A stretch of 26,719 nt of DNA. Source: Cylindrobasidium torrendii FP15055 ss-10 (lineage: Eukaryota; Basidiomycota; Agaricomycetes; Agaricales; Physalacriaceae). The notes under the pieces are model-generated. The model had not been told where the DNA came from. It saw only the letters and a program-made list of their open reading frames with translations, and did not search any database. This document shows positions 1-10,322 of this stretch, one piece after another. Positions within the stretch are counted from its first letter, which is position 1. Every line of letters begins with the position of its first letter. The DNA is taken from positions 1 to 26,719 of the forward strand of contig KN880733.1 of assembly GCA_000934385.1 (NCBI GenBank), given 5' to 3'. Made by a program: the position numbers and the translations under genes.

Positions 1-1178
1 CCATAATATGTGGTATTGATGTGGTAAGTATATGGATATACATCCTTACCAGTGTTAATTTCATTCGAGAAGGAGGACACTGCTACCCGAAATTTCACAC
101 ATTTTCCGACTGGGAAGCCCTCGGAAACTAGTTGAATTTGAGATTGGCCGTTCAGTTGTTTTAGCAACTGAACCCCGAATGAATGTGAGCAGGTTTTCAT
201 TCTGTCGTGTTCATCTACTTTTACTACTGAATAACCCACGGGCACCGTATGACTGTATCAGATAAACGGCTGAATTCTTCACGCCAATAACGCATTGAAA
301 TAACTCGGTCCAGCACCCACGGTGTCTAGGTTCGAGTGACTTATGCGATAAGTCGCACTTAATTATCTATACTATGAGCTGTGGGTAAGAAAGCACACTC
401 TCCTTGATAGCTTAAACGATGAAGAGGGGAAGTATCACCGGGGAGGGATTTCTAGAAATTTGACTCACGCGTACTAGGTAGAGTACAGTACTAGTCAATC
501 TACATTGAAATTATAAATAATCACCAATACCCTTCGTACGGCCGCGCGTGAGGCCCAATTCATAGACGGATTCATAGCCAAGAAGACCGCAAGTCGTGAT
601 GGGATTCTTACAAGACAACCTTAGGCTTATATGGCTCAAACAAAGGCTCCTCTTAGTCAGCGCCAAGCGATCTCGCAGGTGCCAACGTCAACGCCATGAT
701 CAGAATTCCAATCGTGGCGGATTGTCGAATTCCTTGACGCGCTGAATTTCTCTTCGAGCAGGTAGCTCAGAATATGCAGCACCTACTGTCTGGGGTTCTA
801 TGCGGTGACCCTCAATTTCGGCGAATTTACTGAGAGTGCAGTTGTGTATATACGGCGGCATTAAATACTGCACGGAACAGAGCAGGAGCTTCTCGCCTTG
901 ATTCTCTCAGGGATGATGGGGACCATTTCAAAGCGCCGCCCGCTCAGCTTGCTGTAGCCATCTGATAAGTTAATTGGATTAAGCGCGTCGGGATGAGAAG
1001 AAAAAAACGAGAGACGAAGACCGCAATAAGATAAGTAAGAACAATGATAAATGATACAATTTGTAGCGATAGCGTGCTTGTTGTGTAGTAGTTGGTGGTG
1101 TATGCATTTACTGTAGGTACAAAGCACTGCCTAAAGAGAAAGTGTCGTCGTATGCAGCGGACACACAAGAGGCATAGG
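1..1178. other. No supported gene
   Basis: No open frame in this stretch shows a recognisable domain or the exon/intron pattern of the neighbouring genes, and no tRNA-like A/B boxes were seen. The right end (roughly 900-1178) would be the 3' untranslated and terminator region of the kinase on the minus strand. The rest may be the flank of a gene outside the window or a decayed repeat. Confidence 0.5.
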
Positions 1179-3308
1179 TTAGAAAAACCGTCTCTTCCCT
1201 TGCTTCTCATCAACAGCGACCTGGACGTGCACATGTTGAGGCGGGCCACCATGAGAACAGGGCTGGATACTCTGCAACCACTCGTCACCATCATCCTCCT
1301 CGCAATCATGGTCCACACAATAATCGTTCCCTAAACCATCGCCCATGGAAACATCACATCCACACAAAAGCCTGCTAGCCTTGCCCCTTCCCCTCAACAA
1401 ATCAGTAATCGTACAACGACCAGAGGGTTCGACGTAAAGCATGCGCCTGAGTGCGGGCCTCGTTTCTCGAGGCAGCAAGCGGAAAATGCTCTCGGCGCCG
1501 CCATTATGGTACGTCGACACACTGTCCGTCCTCGTCCTGCGTTTGGGAGCCTCGCGAACCGTCTCGAGGTTGTTGACCGCATCTACCGCGGCCTTGCGAT
1601 CCAGATGGGCAACGGTCTGAGCGCGCACACGCTCAGGCCCTCGTGGCGGCCGCGGCGTTTGCAATGCGTCGTCACTGGTGTTCTTCGAGGATGAGGGGAA
1701 CATCGAGGGATGATAAGTGTTGTGTCGGATCTGGGGTTGAGGAGTGCCTATACGAGGACTGCTGATAGGCAAAGACTCCGTTGAGCTCCCAGGGCGGTCG
1801 AAGACGCGAACGGATGGATCTGGGTCCATCACAGTGGTGGGCGACTGACAGATGTCCTTGGAAGCCATGTGCGGACTTCCAATCGTAGGCAAAGTCGCGG
1901 TGCTCTTGGCAGTCGAGCTGTCGTAGTCGGGCCGATATGGCGTCGCAAAGAAGACGGTCCCGGGCGGCTTTGCTGGGTCGCGAGACGGCGGATCTGTAGG
2001 TGCAGTGGACGCAGTATCCGCAACATCATCAGAATCAGAATCCGAATTTGAGGAGGAAGTGGACGCGGAGGAAGGAATGTTAGGGGAGGCAGTCGCAAAA
2101 CGTGCTGGTCCATCAATGGTTATCGACGACGATGGCGGCGGCAACGTGCGGCCTCTACGCGGGGATTGACGTTCAGGCGTTGGTCGAGCAACGGTGAGAT
2201 CCGGGTGTGCGTTCACAAACGCCCGGAAAGAGGGATCGCTCTTGGGATCCGGGATCTTCCAAGGGAACCGGCGAAGAACCATGCAGAGGAAGATGATGGC
2301 CACACTCCAAATGTCAGATTTGCGAGGGTCGTAAGAGTCTTGGGACAGAACTTCTGGCGCCAAGTACGGGTCGCTGCCTACGATGCCAGTCGCTGGGGTA
2401 TGCGATGATTTTCCGGGGTAGTGGAAGACGGTAGCGGTGCCAAAATCAATGAGCTTGACAACGTTGTCCGTGGTCATAACACAATTGTCGAGCTTGATGT
2501 CCCTGTGCGCAAGGCCGAGCTCGTGTAGGTACTCGACACCGTCGCAGATTTGGCGAAAGACACAGTAGATCTCTGGTCTGCACATCCTCTCCGACATGAC
2601 GACGGAGAAGAGATCGTACGGCGCGTACTCCATGACCTGTAGAACGCGCCAGTCAGATCATGTTCCCCGTCGGCTAAGCGTTGGTCAGCGTACCTCGTAG
2701 TAGTGTCCATGGTCAGACACGATATCGACAGTCTCGATGATGTTGGTGTGCTTGAGAGTCGAGCCAACGCAGAACTCAGCCGTCACCTTTTTCTGGTACT
2801 CTTTTTCACTTTCCCCAGTACGCTTTGGTCGGAACTCCTTGACGGCGAAGATGGTGCCGCCGTTCTTGGCGCTAGCCTTGATGAGGCGCACGGTACCACC
2901 GGCGCCAGAGCCAAGGACTCGTCCCCATTTGCCGTACTTCTTCGATAGATGGGCTTGGGTGGCCTCCTGAAGAGATGGGGTGGGGGTAGCAGCGCCGGAT
3001 AAGTGATTCGGTCGGAGGAGATTCGCATTGGACGCAGCGGGGCTGGAGCGTGACGACGTTGTCGAAGATGCTCCTGGAGAAGGAGTGCGCACTTTCCGCG
3101 GCTTTGGGTTGTCGTCGTGTATGTGCTGGTTGAGGAACCGCTTCAGGTCGCTTAGCGCACCATGCTTTGCCGGCGTCGGTGAACCGTTGTGACCTCCGTT
3201 TCCATTGAACGACGACTTCCGCGGGAATCTAAATCGGTGTTCGCTCTTGGGCGACGGTGGCTGCGATTGTACCATCGTTGGAGAGGGAGGGGCGAGCGAT
3301 GAGGGCAT
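1179..3308 (-). CDS. HAL/SAT4/HRK1-family Ser/Thr protein kinase
   Basis: Two exons, 2694-3308 and 1179-2636, joined by a 57-nt phase-0 intron, give 690 aa. The P-loop GSGAGGTV starts near residue 133, the ATP lysine (FAVKEF) is about 157, the catalytic loop HRDIKLDN starts at 249, DFG at 269 and APE at 298. A low-complexity insert rich in Ser, Pro and Asp (about 353-588) separates kinase subdomain X from the last helix ([14 protein letters not shown]). An acidic, Cys-containing tail with [10 protein letters not shown] follows. This layout and tail are those of the fungal HAL kinases (yeast Sat4/Hal4, Hal5, Hrk1), which act in the cytoplasm on plasma-membrane ion and nutrient transporters. 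The N-terminus (1-130) is basic and Ser/Pro-rich, probably disordered. The exact orthologue among Sat4, Hal5 and Hrk1 cannot be decided from the sequence alone. Confidence 0.9.
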
Positions 3309-3341
3309 AAGGGGAGAGTATCGTTTCGGCCCGATTGCTGG

Positions 3342-3347
3342 TTTATA
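3342..3347 (-). promoter_or_regulatory. TATA box of the kinase gene
   Basis: On the minus strand TATAAA lies 34 nt upstream of the first ATG of the kinase. If it is used with usual spacing the 5' leader would be nearly absent. Transcription might therefore start at or after the first ATG, and the second in-frame ATG (codon 12) could be a real alternative start. Confidence 0.4.
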
Positions 3348-3578
3348 GGACCCCGGGGCCTATCCGCAAACGGACATTTGAAAAATAATTATTTGTTTGG
3401 TTATTTAGTTATTTTTATGCGGGGCCCCCGATCACCGAGCGCGTAACACGTCAAGCAAGTCGCCATCCTCATCATGTCGGATCATTGAAACAATACTTAA
3501 AGCATCATACTAAGCATGTAGGATTCCAAGTACGAGTACAGTACAGTACAGCCCCTCCTGAAGTAGTACCTCCCTTTC

Positions 3579-5960
3579 CTAGTCCTCCTCACCCTCCCTC
3601 TTCCTCTTCATGTCGCGAGTGACTTTATGCTGCGACGCCTCGTGCCGCGCGAGTTCGGGAGGAACTTTGCTCACCGCACTCTCGCTCAGCGCCTTGCGTA
3701 GGTCATAGAACAACTCCTCATCCTCGTTTGTCAGGAAGGTAATCGCGGTACCCAATTTTCCAGCACGTCCCGTACGACCAATGCGGTGGACATATGCTTC
3801 AATCGTATTCGCCATCTGGTAGTTGATAACCAGGCTGACGTCCTGCACATCAATACCACGTCCTGCGAGGTCAGTAGCCACCAGGATATCGCTCTCCCCG
3901 GATCGGAGGCTTTGTAATGCGGCTTCACGCTGCTCCTGGTTCTTCCCACTGTGCAAGGTTGAGGCGTTCCACTGTAGGTAATGATGAGTCTCGAGGAATA
4001 AGAATAACACCATGAAAAGACCACATACATTGGCTCTGTGCAAGTCCTTGGCCACCATGTCTGCCGTCTTTTTCTGGTTAACAAAGACAATAATAGGTGA
4101 GGGATATTCGCCGCTATTAAGAAGTTCCAGAAGGCGCAGTCTGTCGAACATTTTGCAGTGAGCCACGCCGTTGCCAACCCGAGAGTTCGAGTAACGCACC
4201 TTTTCTTCTCGTCTCCGTTTACAAACTCGACTCTTTGCTCGACAGTGTCCACCGCCCGTCCTGCCTCACCGATGGTTATGACCGCCGCTCGCTTCAGATA
4301 CTTGCGGGAAAGTCGTTCGACTGCTGGGGGCATGGTAGCTGAAAACAGGGTGGTAACTCGCGTACGCCCTTTTCGAACCGCACCGCCGTCAATGTCCATC
4401 CCAACACTCGTATCCTCTCCATCCATCGTCTCGGTCGGCAAAGCATCGAGGATGAATGTCAGGTCAGCCTCAAAGCCAAGGTGCACCATTCGGTCCGCCT
4501 CGTCCATCACAACATATCGACATTGCGATAACACCAACACATGGCGCTCAATCACATCCTTCAGACGTCCTGGCGTGGCGATGATGATTTCTGCGCCCTC
4601 TCGCAGGTTAAACTGTTGTTCCTCGACAGCCCTCTAAACGCAAATTCCATCAGCTGCCGGAAATTCTGGATTGACCGAGGTACGCACGCCACCAACTATG
4701 GAGACACAGCGGTACCCAAGAGGGGAAGCAAACTTGCGAGTCTCCGATTCAATCTGTTGAGCCAATTCTCGTGTTGGTGCAAGAATAAGCGCGTACGGGC
4801 CAAGGTGACGATTGTCGTCGGTGAACCTCGGAAGACTGAGGATAAACGAGAGCATTGGTATCACAAATGCCGCTGTCTTACCGGAACCTGCATCACATAT
4901 CAGCAACTGCATCCAATGTGGGAGACAAGAGGGACTCACCCGTCTCTGCAATGCCTATCGTATCGCGCCTCATAAGCCCAATCGGAATAGCTTGTCGCTG
5001 AATAGGGGAAGGCTCTTTGTACCCGATAGCTTCAACACAATCCAGAAGTTGGCGCGGAATGTCGGATTCTGTCCAGCTTCGTAGAGGACATGGTATGCTT
5101 CCACCGCGCGCCGATATGCTAAAGTCTTCACGGAAGATGCGCCAGTCCCGTTCCTTCATCTCGTTCAAAGGCTTCTCTGACCAATGGCGCTCATCCACCA
5201 CAGTTGACCGCCTTTCCATCGCGTCGCGACCACCATCATCAATACCAGCGATATGACCGCGTCCAAACATTGATTTGGGTGCATTCTGAGGGATAGGAAG
5301 GAAAGCGGGGGCGCTAGCCATGGTGTCGTCTGTTGCATCCCAGTCGAACACAAATTTGCGGTCGTTCATTTTACGGATTTTGCGTTTCTTCTGGCCTACA
5401 CCGAGATACCGAGTGCGAAGATCATCTAGTTCGGTGGAGGTCATGGTAGACATATCAGGTTCTTGAGACATAGGGAGATCCGTTGACGGCGCTGCTGGAG
5501 GCGGTGGAGGTGGAGGCATGGAGGACGAGGACGAGGAGTTCTTGTTGCGGTCCGCACGAGGACCAGTCGGCGCGTTTGCGGGGGGAGGACCTCTGCTCTT
5601 GTAAGAATTGTTGTTGTCTGTCAATCATGAATAGTAGTTTTTGGCAGAGTGGGCATCACGCACGTCGGTTCTGGTGTCCACGCGGAGGCGGCGCGTTATC
5701 CCGCTCTCTTTGCCGAATCTGCGACTCTAATGCATCGCGCTCCCGCTTCACGGCCTCGTCACGATCCTTCTGTCCTCGAATCTCAGCTGCACGCTTGGCG
5801 ATTGCAATACTCGCGCGCTCTTCTTTGGATAGAAATTTGGGCTGCAAGCATGTTAGAAAAGGAGAAATTCGTACAGAGGTAATAGTACCTTTGCAGCAGC
5901 ATCTTTCTCTGCTTTTTGCTTCTGTAGAAGCGACTCGATGGAAATAGGTCCGTTGCTCAT
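3579..5960 (-). CDS. PRP28: Pre-mRNA-splicing DEAD-box ATP-dependent RNA helicase PRP28
   Basis: Seven exons: 5889-5960, 5664-5841, 4940-5617, 4688-4887, 4200-4633, 4029-4140 and 3579-3971. All six introns are 46-59 nt with consistent phases, giving 688 aa. Every DEAD-box motif is present: AETGSGKT (307-314, split by intron 3), [18 protein letters not shown] (420-423), [13 protein letters not shown] and HRIGRTGR (620-627). The region before the helicase core, with [16 protein letters not shown] and [13 protein letters not shown], is the signature of Prp28/DDX23 rather than of other DEAD-box helicases. The N-terminus carries a charged R/E/K-rich helix and a Ser/Pro run. Prp28 acts in the nucleus, releasing U1 snRNP from the 5' splice site so that U6 can pair there. 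The start is the first ATG of the frame, in a purine-rich GCCACC-ATG context. Confidence 0.96.
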
Positions 5961-6060
5961 GGTGGCGTCTACCAAAGTCACGTAGCCACGTGCTCCCGAC
6001 GCGATCACTTCAAAAGTTCAAGTTCACCTTTGGCTGCTTTGCTCTTGCTGTCTAACTGTG
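5961..6060. promoter_or_regulatory. Shared 100-bp promoter of PRP28 and the EF-hand-like gene
   Basis: Only 100 bp separate the two divergent start codons. A palindromic CACGTG (E-box type) lies at 5987-5992. No clear TATA box is visible, as expected for a housekeeping gene such as PRP28. The sharing is inferred from geometry. Confidence 0.4.
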
Positions 6061-6578
6061 ATGGCCTTGCCCAAGCTACTCGATGACGAGGGGGAGATGA
6101 CCCAAGTGGTGTGCAACCTGCATGTACTTTGCGACAGAGCCCTGACTGATGAGTTCGAGTATAGCTTGTGGATGCACTTGAGCAAATATTCAACAAGTAC
6201 GCGGTTGACAAAGTCATGAGCCGTGAAAAAATCCAGCAATGGTCACTGGACACAAACGGAGCAGAGAAGCAGCTCTCAGAAGAGAGCATCGATGAGATCT
6301 TTGAATACTTTGACGTTGACGAAGCCAACAACCTCACGTACGCGCCAATTCTGCTGTCTTCCATGTTGAATGGCCCTCGATTGACATCATCGACCAGGTT
6401 TGGTGGCTTTTTGCAACTCTACCAGCTTCAGACCGAAAATGAGCCTGAGGAAACTCTGAACGATTTGGTGAGTGACCATTCTATTTGCGTTCGTCGGTCT
6501 CCGAAAAAGAGCGGACGCCCCTCTCAGCAGCTAATCGTCATCGTGCAGGGAAAGCATGGCTTAGTCATTGGGACATAA
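6061..6578 (+). CDS. Small EF-hand-like domain protein (possibly truncated)
   Basis: Four exons (6061-6123, 6165-6337, 6398-6467, 6549-6578) join in frame across introns of 41, 60 and 81 nt to give 111 aa. Intron 2 removes a stretch that would otherwise interrupt the conserved run NLT-FGGFLQLYQLQTENE. Residues about 20-95 look like a degenerate EF-hand pair: a helix, then loop DVDEANNLTF lacking the usual acidic residue at loop position 5 and Glu at 12, then the helix GGFLQLYQLQTENEPEET. I recall the same string at the N-terminus of longer fungal proteins, so this copy may have lost its C-terminal part. It ends only ten codons after the last splice site. Calcium binding is doubtful. Exon 1 is the least certain; exon 2 could also belong to a gene with another first exon. 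Confidence 0.6.
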
Positions 6579-6595
6579 ACATAGTGCTTATGTCC
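6571..6595. repeat. 8-bp-arm stem-loop across the stop codon
   Basis: GGACATAA at 6571-6578 and TTATGTCC at 6588-6595 are perfect inverted repeats around a 9-nt loop. The TAA stop of the EF-hand-like gene is the last codon of the left arm. It may serve in 3'-end formation or be the edge of a small insertion that supplied the stop; neither is shown. Confidence 0.5.
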
Positions 6596-8283
6596 AAATG
6601 GGGTCAAAATTGACGTCATGTCGTTTGTGCATATGGGTCCGGTCGGCCCACCACACCCCAACTTCCGCCTTGGCATTTGTGCAAATGCGCAATAATGATA
6701 CGCACCGAACGTCCCACACATCTCTCGATTGGTTATCTTCTGCTCATCGTTTTCGTTTCGAAATAGCCACCTAGCTCGCCGAGCAACTTGGCCCATTCTT
6801 GGCTGGCATATGTGTATTCCCATTCCCCCCCTACAGGAGTCCTTAGGCCGAATGACGGCCCGTAGTTGGGGCGCTGTCGGTCAACACATCGCAATACTGG
6901 GTAGTGCAGCGTTCAACCCTCGGTTGTGATATCGCCGCAACTGTGCGTTGAGTTACAGTTTACAGTGTACGAAATACGCGCAAATTGGGACTCCCGAATA
7001 TCCGACCGTCATACGATTTCTTCAAGTATAGAGCGGAATCCGGATTGTACTTACACCTTACCAACATCCCTGCCTCCTGCCGAGTGCATGTACTCAGATA
7101 AGCCAAATGAACCCGGCCCAGGTCGTCGGCTGAATGCGATCCGACAGATAGGCCGGCGCGCGCCCAGGCAGCGCCTGTCCAATCTATGTCATGGGCGGGA
7201 CGCAGGAGTCCTGGACAACGGCAGATACATAGACACTCCGAGCGGCCCATGCGCTGTGCTGTTTGATATAGCGCTGCCGAGTTGGACCGCAGACACACGC
7301 AACAATCTTAAAGCTGTGAGCGCTAACATACGTTACTCGCCATTCCCCCCACTGGCACACACTGAGAGGCCACCGTGACCACTTATGTCCTTGGACCCCG
7401 GACACCCTGCTCCGTAGTCAATATACCGACACATATTCGACATGTAGCCTAAGTAGGCTAGGGAGCACATGCACTGATATTTGTTGACTGCACTGCTCAC
7501 TCGATTCGCTCTAGTAGCGTCTACCCCACTAGCAGGGTAGCTTGTGACCTCTACGAACACCAATAATATCTTGTTGAACGTTGTTGTATCATTTCCTGTT
7601 CTCGTCTCTTCCCCAATACTCGCAAGACTTTCTCCAGTCCGCTAGCACTCCCCGACCCTACTGTGCTTCTTTCTCGGGACAATTGAGCTCGGGCTTGGCG
7701 TACTCCCATTCTGCCATTCAATGTCTTACTTGCCCATATATTTCCCCACACGTTGCGTGGTTGCCAGCGAAGCAAGTGCTCGTGTGACTGCTTCCCTAGT
7801 ACTACGAACAAAAATGATTCAAGTCTGAGCTCACTTTAGATGGCGAATGCAGCTTCCTGTCTCCTCCGTTGTCCATCCCTCACGACCATCTTACAAGCAA
7901 GATGGTGGATGCCCATTCTATTCTGGAGCGTTTTCACCTCATCGTCGCGCGATAACCTCGTTGCCGCCGAACCTGCGCATCCCCCACAACGGCTACTTAC
8001 CCCACACTTTCTGCGACGGAGTCTGACGCGGATCACCCTCATACATTGTTGAATCCTGTGAACGCGAGTAGCGCGCGCCTTACTCCGCTCAAGAAGGCGC
8101 TTGGCTTAGGTAGTTTCTACGTACAGTATTCCGTCCAGTCCCCGCTACAGTGCGTCAAAACGCAGCTACCTCGACGCTGAAGGCCCCAAGTTGCAACTCG
8201 TGATTGTCGTACTATGTTTGTTGACTCAAATGTTGTAGCTGGCGCGGAGGTAGAGTCACAGCGAGCGGCGAGTGTGGTGTCCC

Positions 8284-8311
8284 TTGACAAGTGACAAGTG
8301 TCACTGGTCAA
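8284..8311. repeat. Imperfect 13-bp inverted repeat
   Basis: TTGACAAGTGACA (8284-8296) and TGTCACTGGTCAA (8299-8311) are inverted with one mismatch and a 2-bp spacer. The close arms look more like a dimeric protein-binding site or a cruciform than a transposon end. It is far from any gene I can support. Confidence 0.6.
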
Positions 8312-8687
8312 TGCAATGCATATACTTTATCTTAGGGCTGCCCTACATACGAGCTCAGTTACAAGTAAGTTGCCTCCAGGTACATGCATTCCCTGAGGCA
8401 AAAATAGCGCCCTACTGCAGCACTGGCGCATTTTTCAAGCACGGGCTTCGGTCATCTTGAATTCATCGCCACACGCTGCGCTTCCCCGCCGTTGACCAGG
8501 ACCTGGTAGGCCTGACGTGCCCATAACTTGAACTTGCGTCAGCCGGGTCTCGCGCGCCTACCAAACGAACTACCAAAAATGGAAATAAAGCAAACTCAAT
8601 AGCAATACATTGTCCCTAATACGCGTCGCCTTCGCGCATAGAATTCCAAGTGCTCTGGTCATCTGACCGCTCGCCGCGATCGTGATC

Positions 8688-8708
8688 AAGTTCGAACTTC
8701 GAAGTTCG
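8688..8708. repeat. Two overlapping perfect palindromes
   Basis: AAGTTCGAACTT (8688-8699) and CGAACTTCGAAGTTCG (8693-8708) overlap, so the motif CGAAGTT/AACTTCG occurs three times in alternating orientation within 21 bp. It lies in the gene-poor region with no neighbouring promoter assigned. Confidence 0.65.
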
Positions 8709-10322
8709 GACACACGCCTCTCGTAGACCCCGCATCCTGTGCATTCGGGTCTAGGCTTTGTGAAAGCGTATGGTTATGTGATTATGTCTCGGAATATGCA
8801 GGACATCCTGGGAGAAAACTCTAGGTGAAATCATCAAACAACACGGCGTCTGGCACTAGTAGCACTGGTCAAGCAGTTTGACCCTGCCGGCGCCTGCACT
8901 CAGTATGACAGTCTGCGTTGCCTGAAATGTTATCGTCTTGTATGTAGAGCAGTAGGACCACAGTTTGACAGAGTAAGGTAAATATAAACACACTCTGTAT
9001 TGAGCCTCGGCCACCGGCCATCATCGATTCGTCAACGTGAGCCTTGTCCTTCTTGCCACTTCTTCAATTTGCTGCTGGGCTCCCTACTCAAGTCACTTTC
9101 TGCCATATTTTTCCACGAAATTGTGCTTTATCGTGTTACTCTATACCGACATGTATGCCGTTCTCTAGATCGTGAACGCTAAAGAGTAACATTACGAGCT
9201 CTACGACGAGTTCCAAAGCAGTGGCTAGTGTGCCCAGGCCCAAGCATGGGTCGTTTAAATTGCCATATCTGACCAGAATTTTCTAACCAAACCTCCAATC
9301 ACAATTCCAGAACTTCAATATTCTGCCCATGTTGGTTTGTTGAGAGCCCGGGTTAGAATTCGGACGAAAAAAATCGAGCTCTCGTCACGCTGGTAACCAC
9401 CCGGACCTTGATAGCTCCGAATTTCCTGCACTATACGTTCATTTCCCCCGTAGACAACCCGACGAACCCATATAAAGGTAGATCACATTATTTTTCCCAC
9501 GCCCTCGCTTTTTGATCGCACGCGGCGCGAGGTCCGGCAGGTGCCACTCACACGAAACCCCCGTCCCTCGTCGTTCCGAGCTCAGTTCCTGTATTCTACG
9601 GCACGTAAGTATAATTCTCGACGCACACCGGGCCGCAGGCGCCCACACTGACCCACGCGGTGGCACTCTCGAATTGAAACGGCCTTCCCCCCTCGTTCCC
9701 CTCAAAGGTACGAACAAACATCGCCTCAGCGGTGGGTAAAGGAAGCCCTAAATAGGTGTGTATCATTATTTTCCGCCGACAGCGAGAATGGCGAGCAGTT
9801 TCCCCCTCGACTATCGCGATGATTCACCGTGCCACCCAACACCCACCAGCCTGAGGCGTTTTGGAAATTGCGACTACATACAGCGACTCTATCTCGTTCG
9901 TGCATTTTTTTCATAACGAGTTGAGTTTAGTGATAGGGTTATTCCGACCACACGCCCGACGGATTCTGCCTTTTTATCCTTGAGCTTCTCACGCGGGAAA
10001 CGTTTAACACTTGATATTGATTTCCCGCAAAAGGTCTGTGTACACCCCCAAAATTCCCAGTAATTTCGCCCTTGGTGTGAGACCCAGGTCAATGTAATAT
10101 CTTGATTTACCGCTGCCTGCCTGCACCGCGCGGCGACACACCCCAGGAATCCGCATTAGAGTTTTGCTGGGATTTTCCGTCTGTGCCCGTTCCACTTCCA
10201 ACGATTTCAGATACAGAAGTTTCTTGCGGTGTGGTACTTGACGTACACACGTACTTCAAAGTTTTGGCTGTCTTCAGCCTAGAGCATGATGCAAATTAAA
10301 TTATACAAATGCGAGACGCCAT

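Larger units (their letters stand above)
6579..10322. other. 3.7-kb gene-poor region
   Basis: Only short open frames occur here, the longest about 150 codons (6926-7378, plus, no ATG start), and none shows a domain, splice pattern or family resemblance. Palindromes at 8284-8311 and 8688-8708 are listed separately. A TATA-like CATATAAAGG near 9469-9478 is followed by a good donor (GTAAGT, about 9605), so an unrecognised transcript could begin there, but no acceptable coding frame follows. No LTR pair, transposase or tRNA was recognised. It may be a decayed repeat or a long promoter/terminator region. Confidence 0.45.

Noticed and set aside
320..345. GGTTCGAGT-like string resembling a tRNA B box
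   Set aside because: No matching A box or acceptor stem could be found around it, so a tRNA is not supported.
4158..4637. 159-codon plus-strand frame opposite PRP28
   Set aside because: It is the antisense shadow of DEAD-box exon 5, which carries unmistakable motifs on the minus strand.
6926..7378. 150-codon open frame on the plus strand in the gene-poor region
   Set aside because: It does not begin with ATG, has no domain or hydrophobic pattern, and the opposite strand is equally open, so it is most likely chance.
9512..9739. 75-codon frame downstream of a TATA-like motif
   Set aside because: It starts with TTG, crosses a likely splice donor and has no recognisable feature. A transcript is possible but no protein can be claimed.
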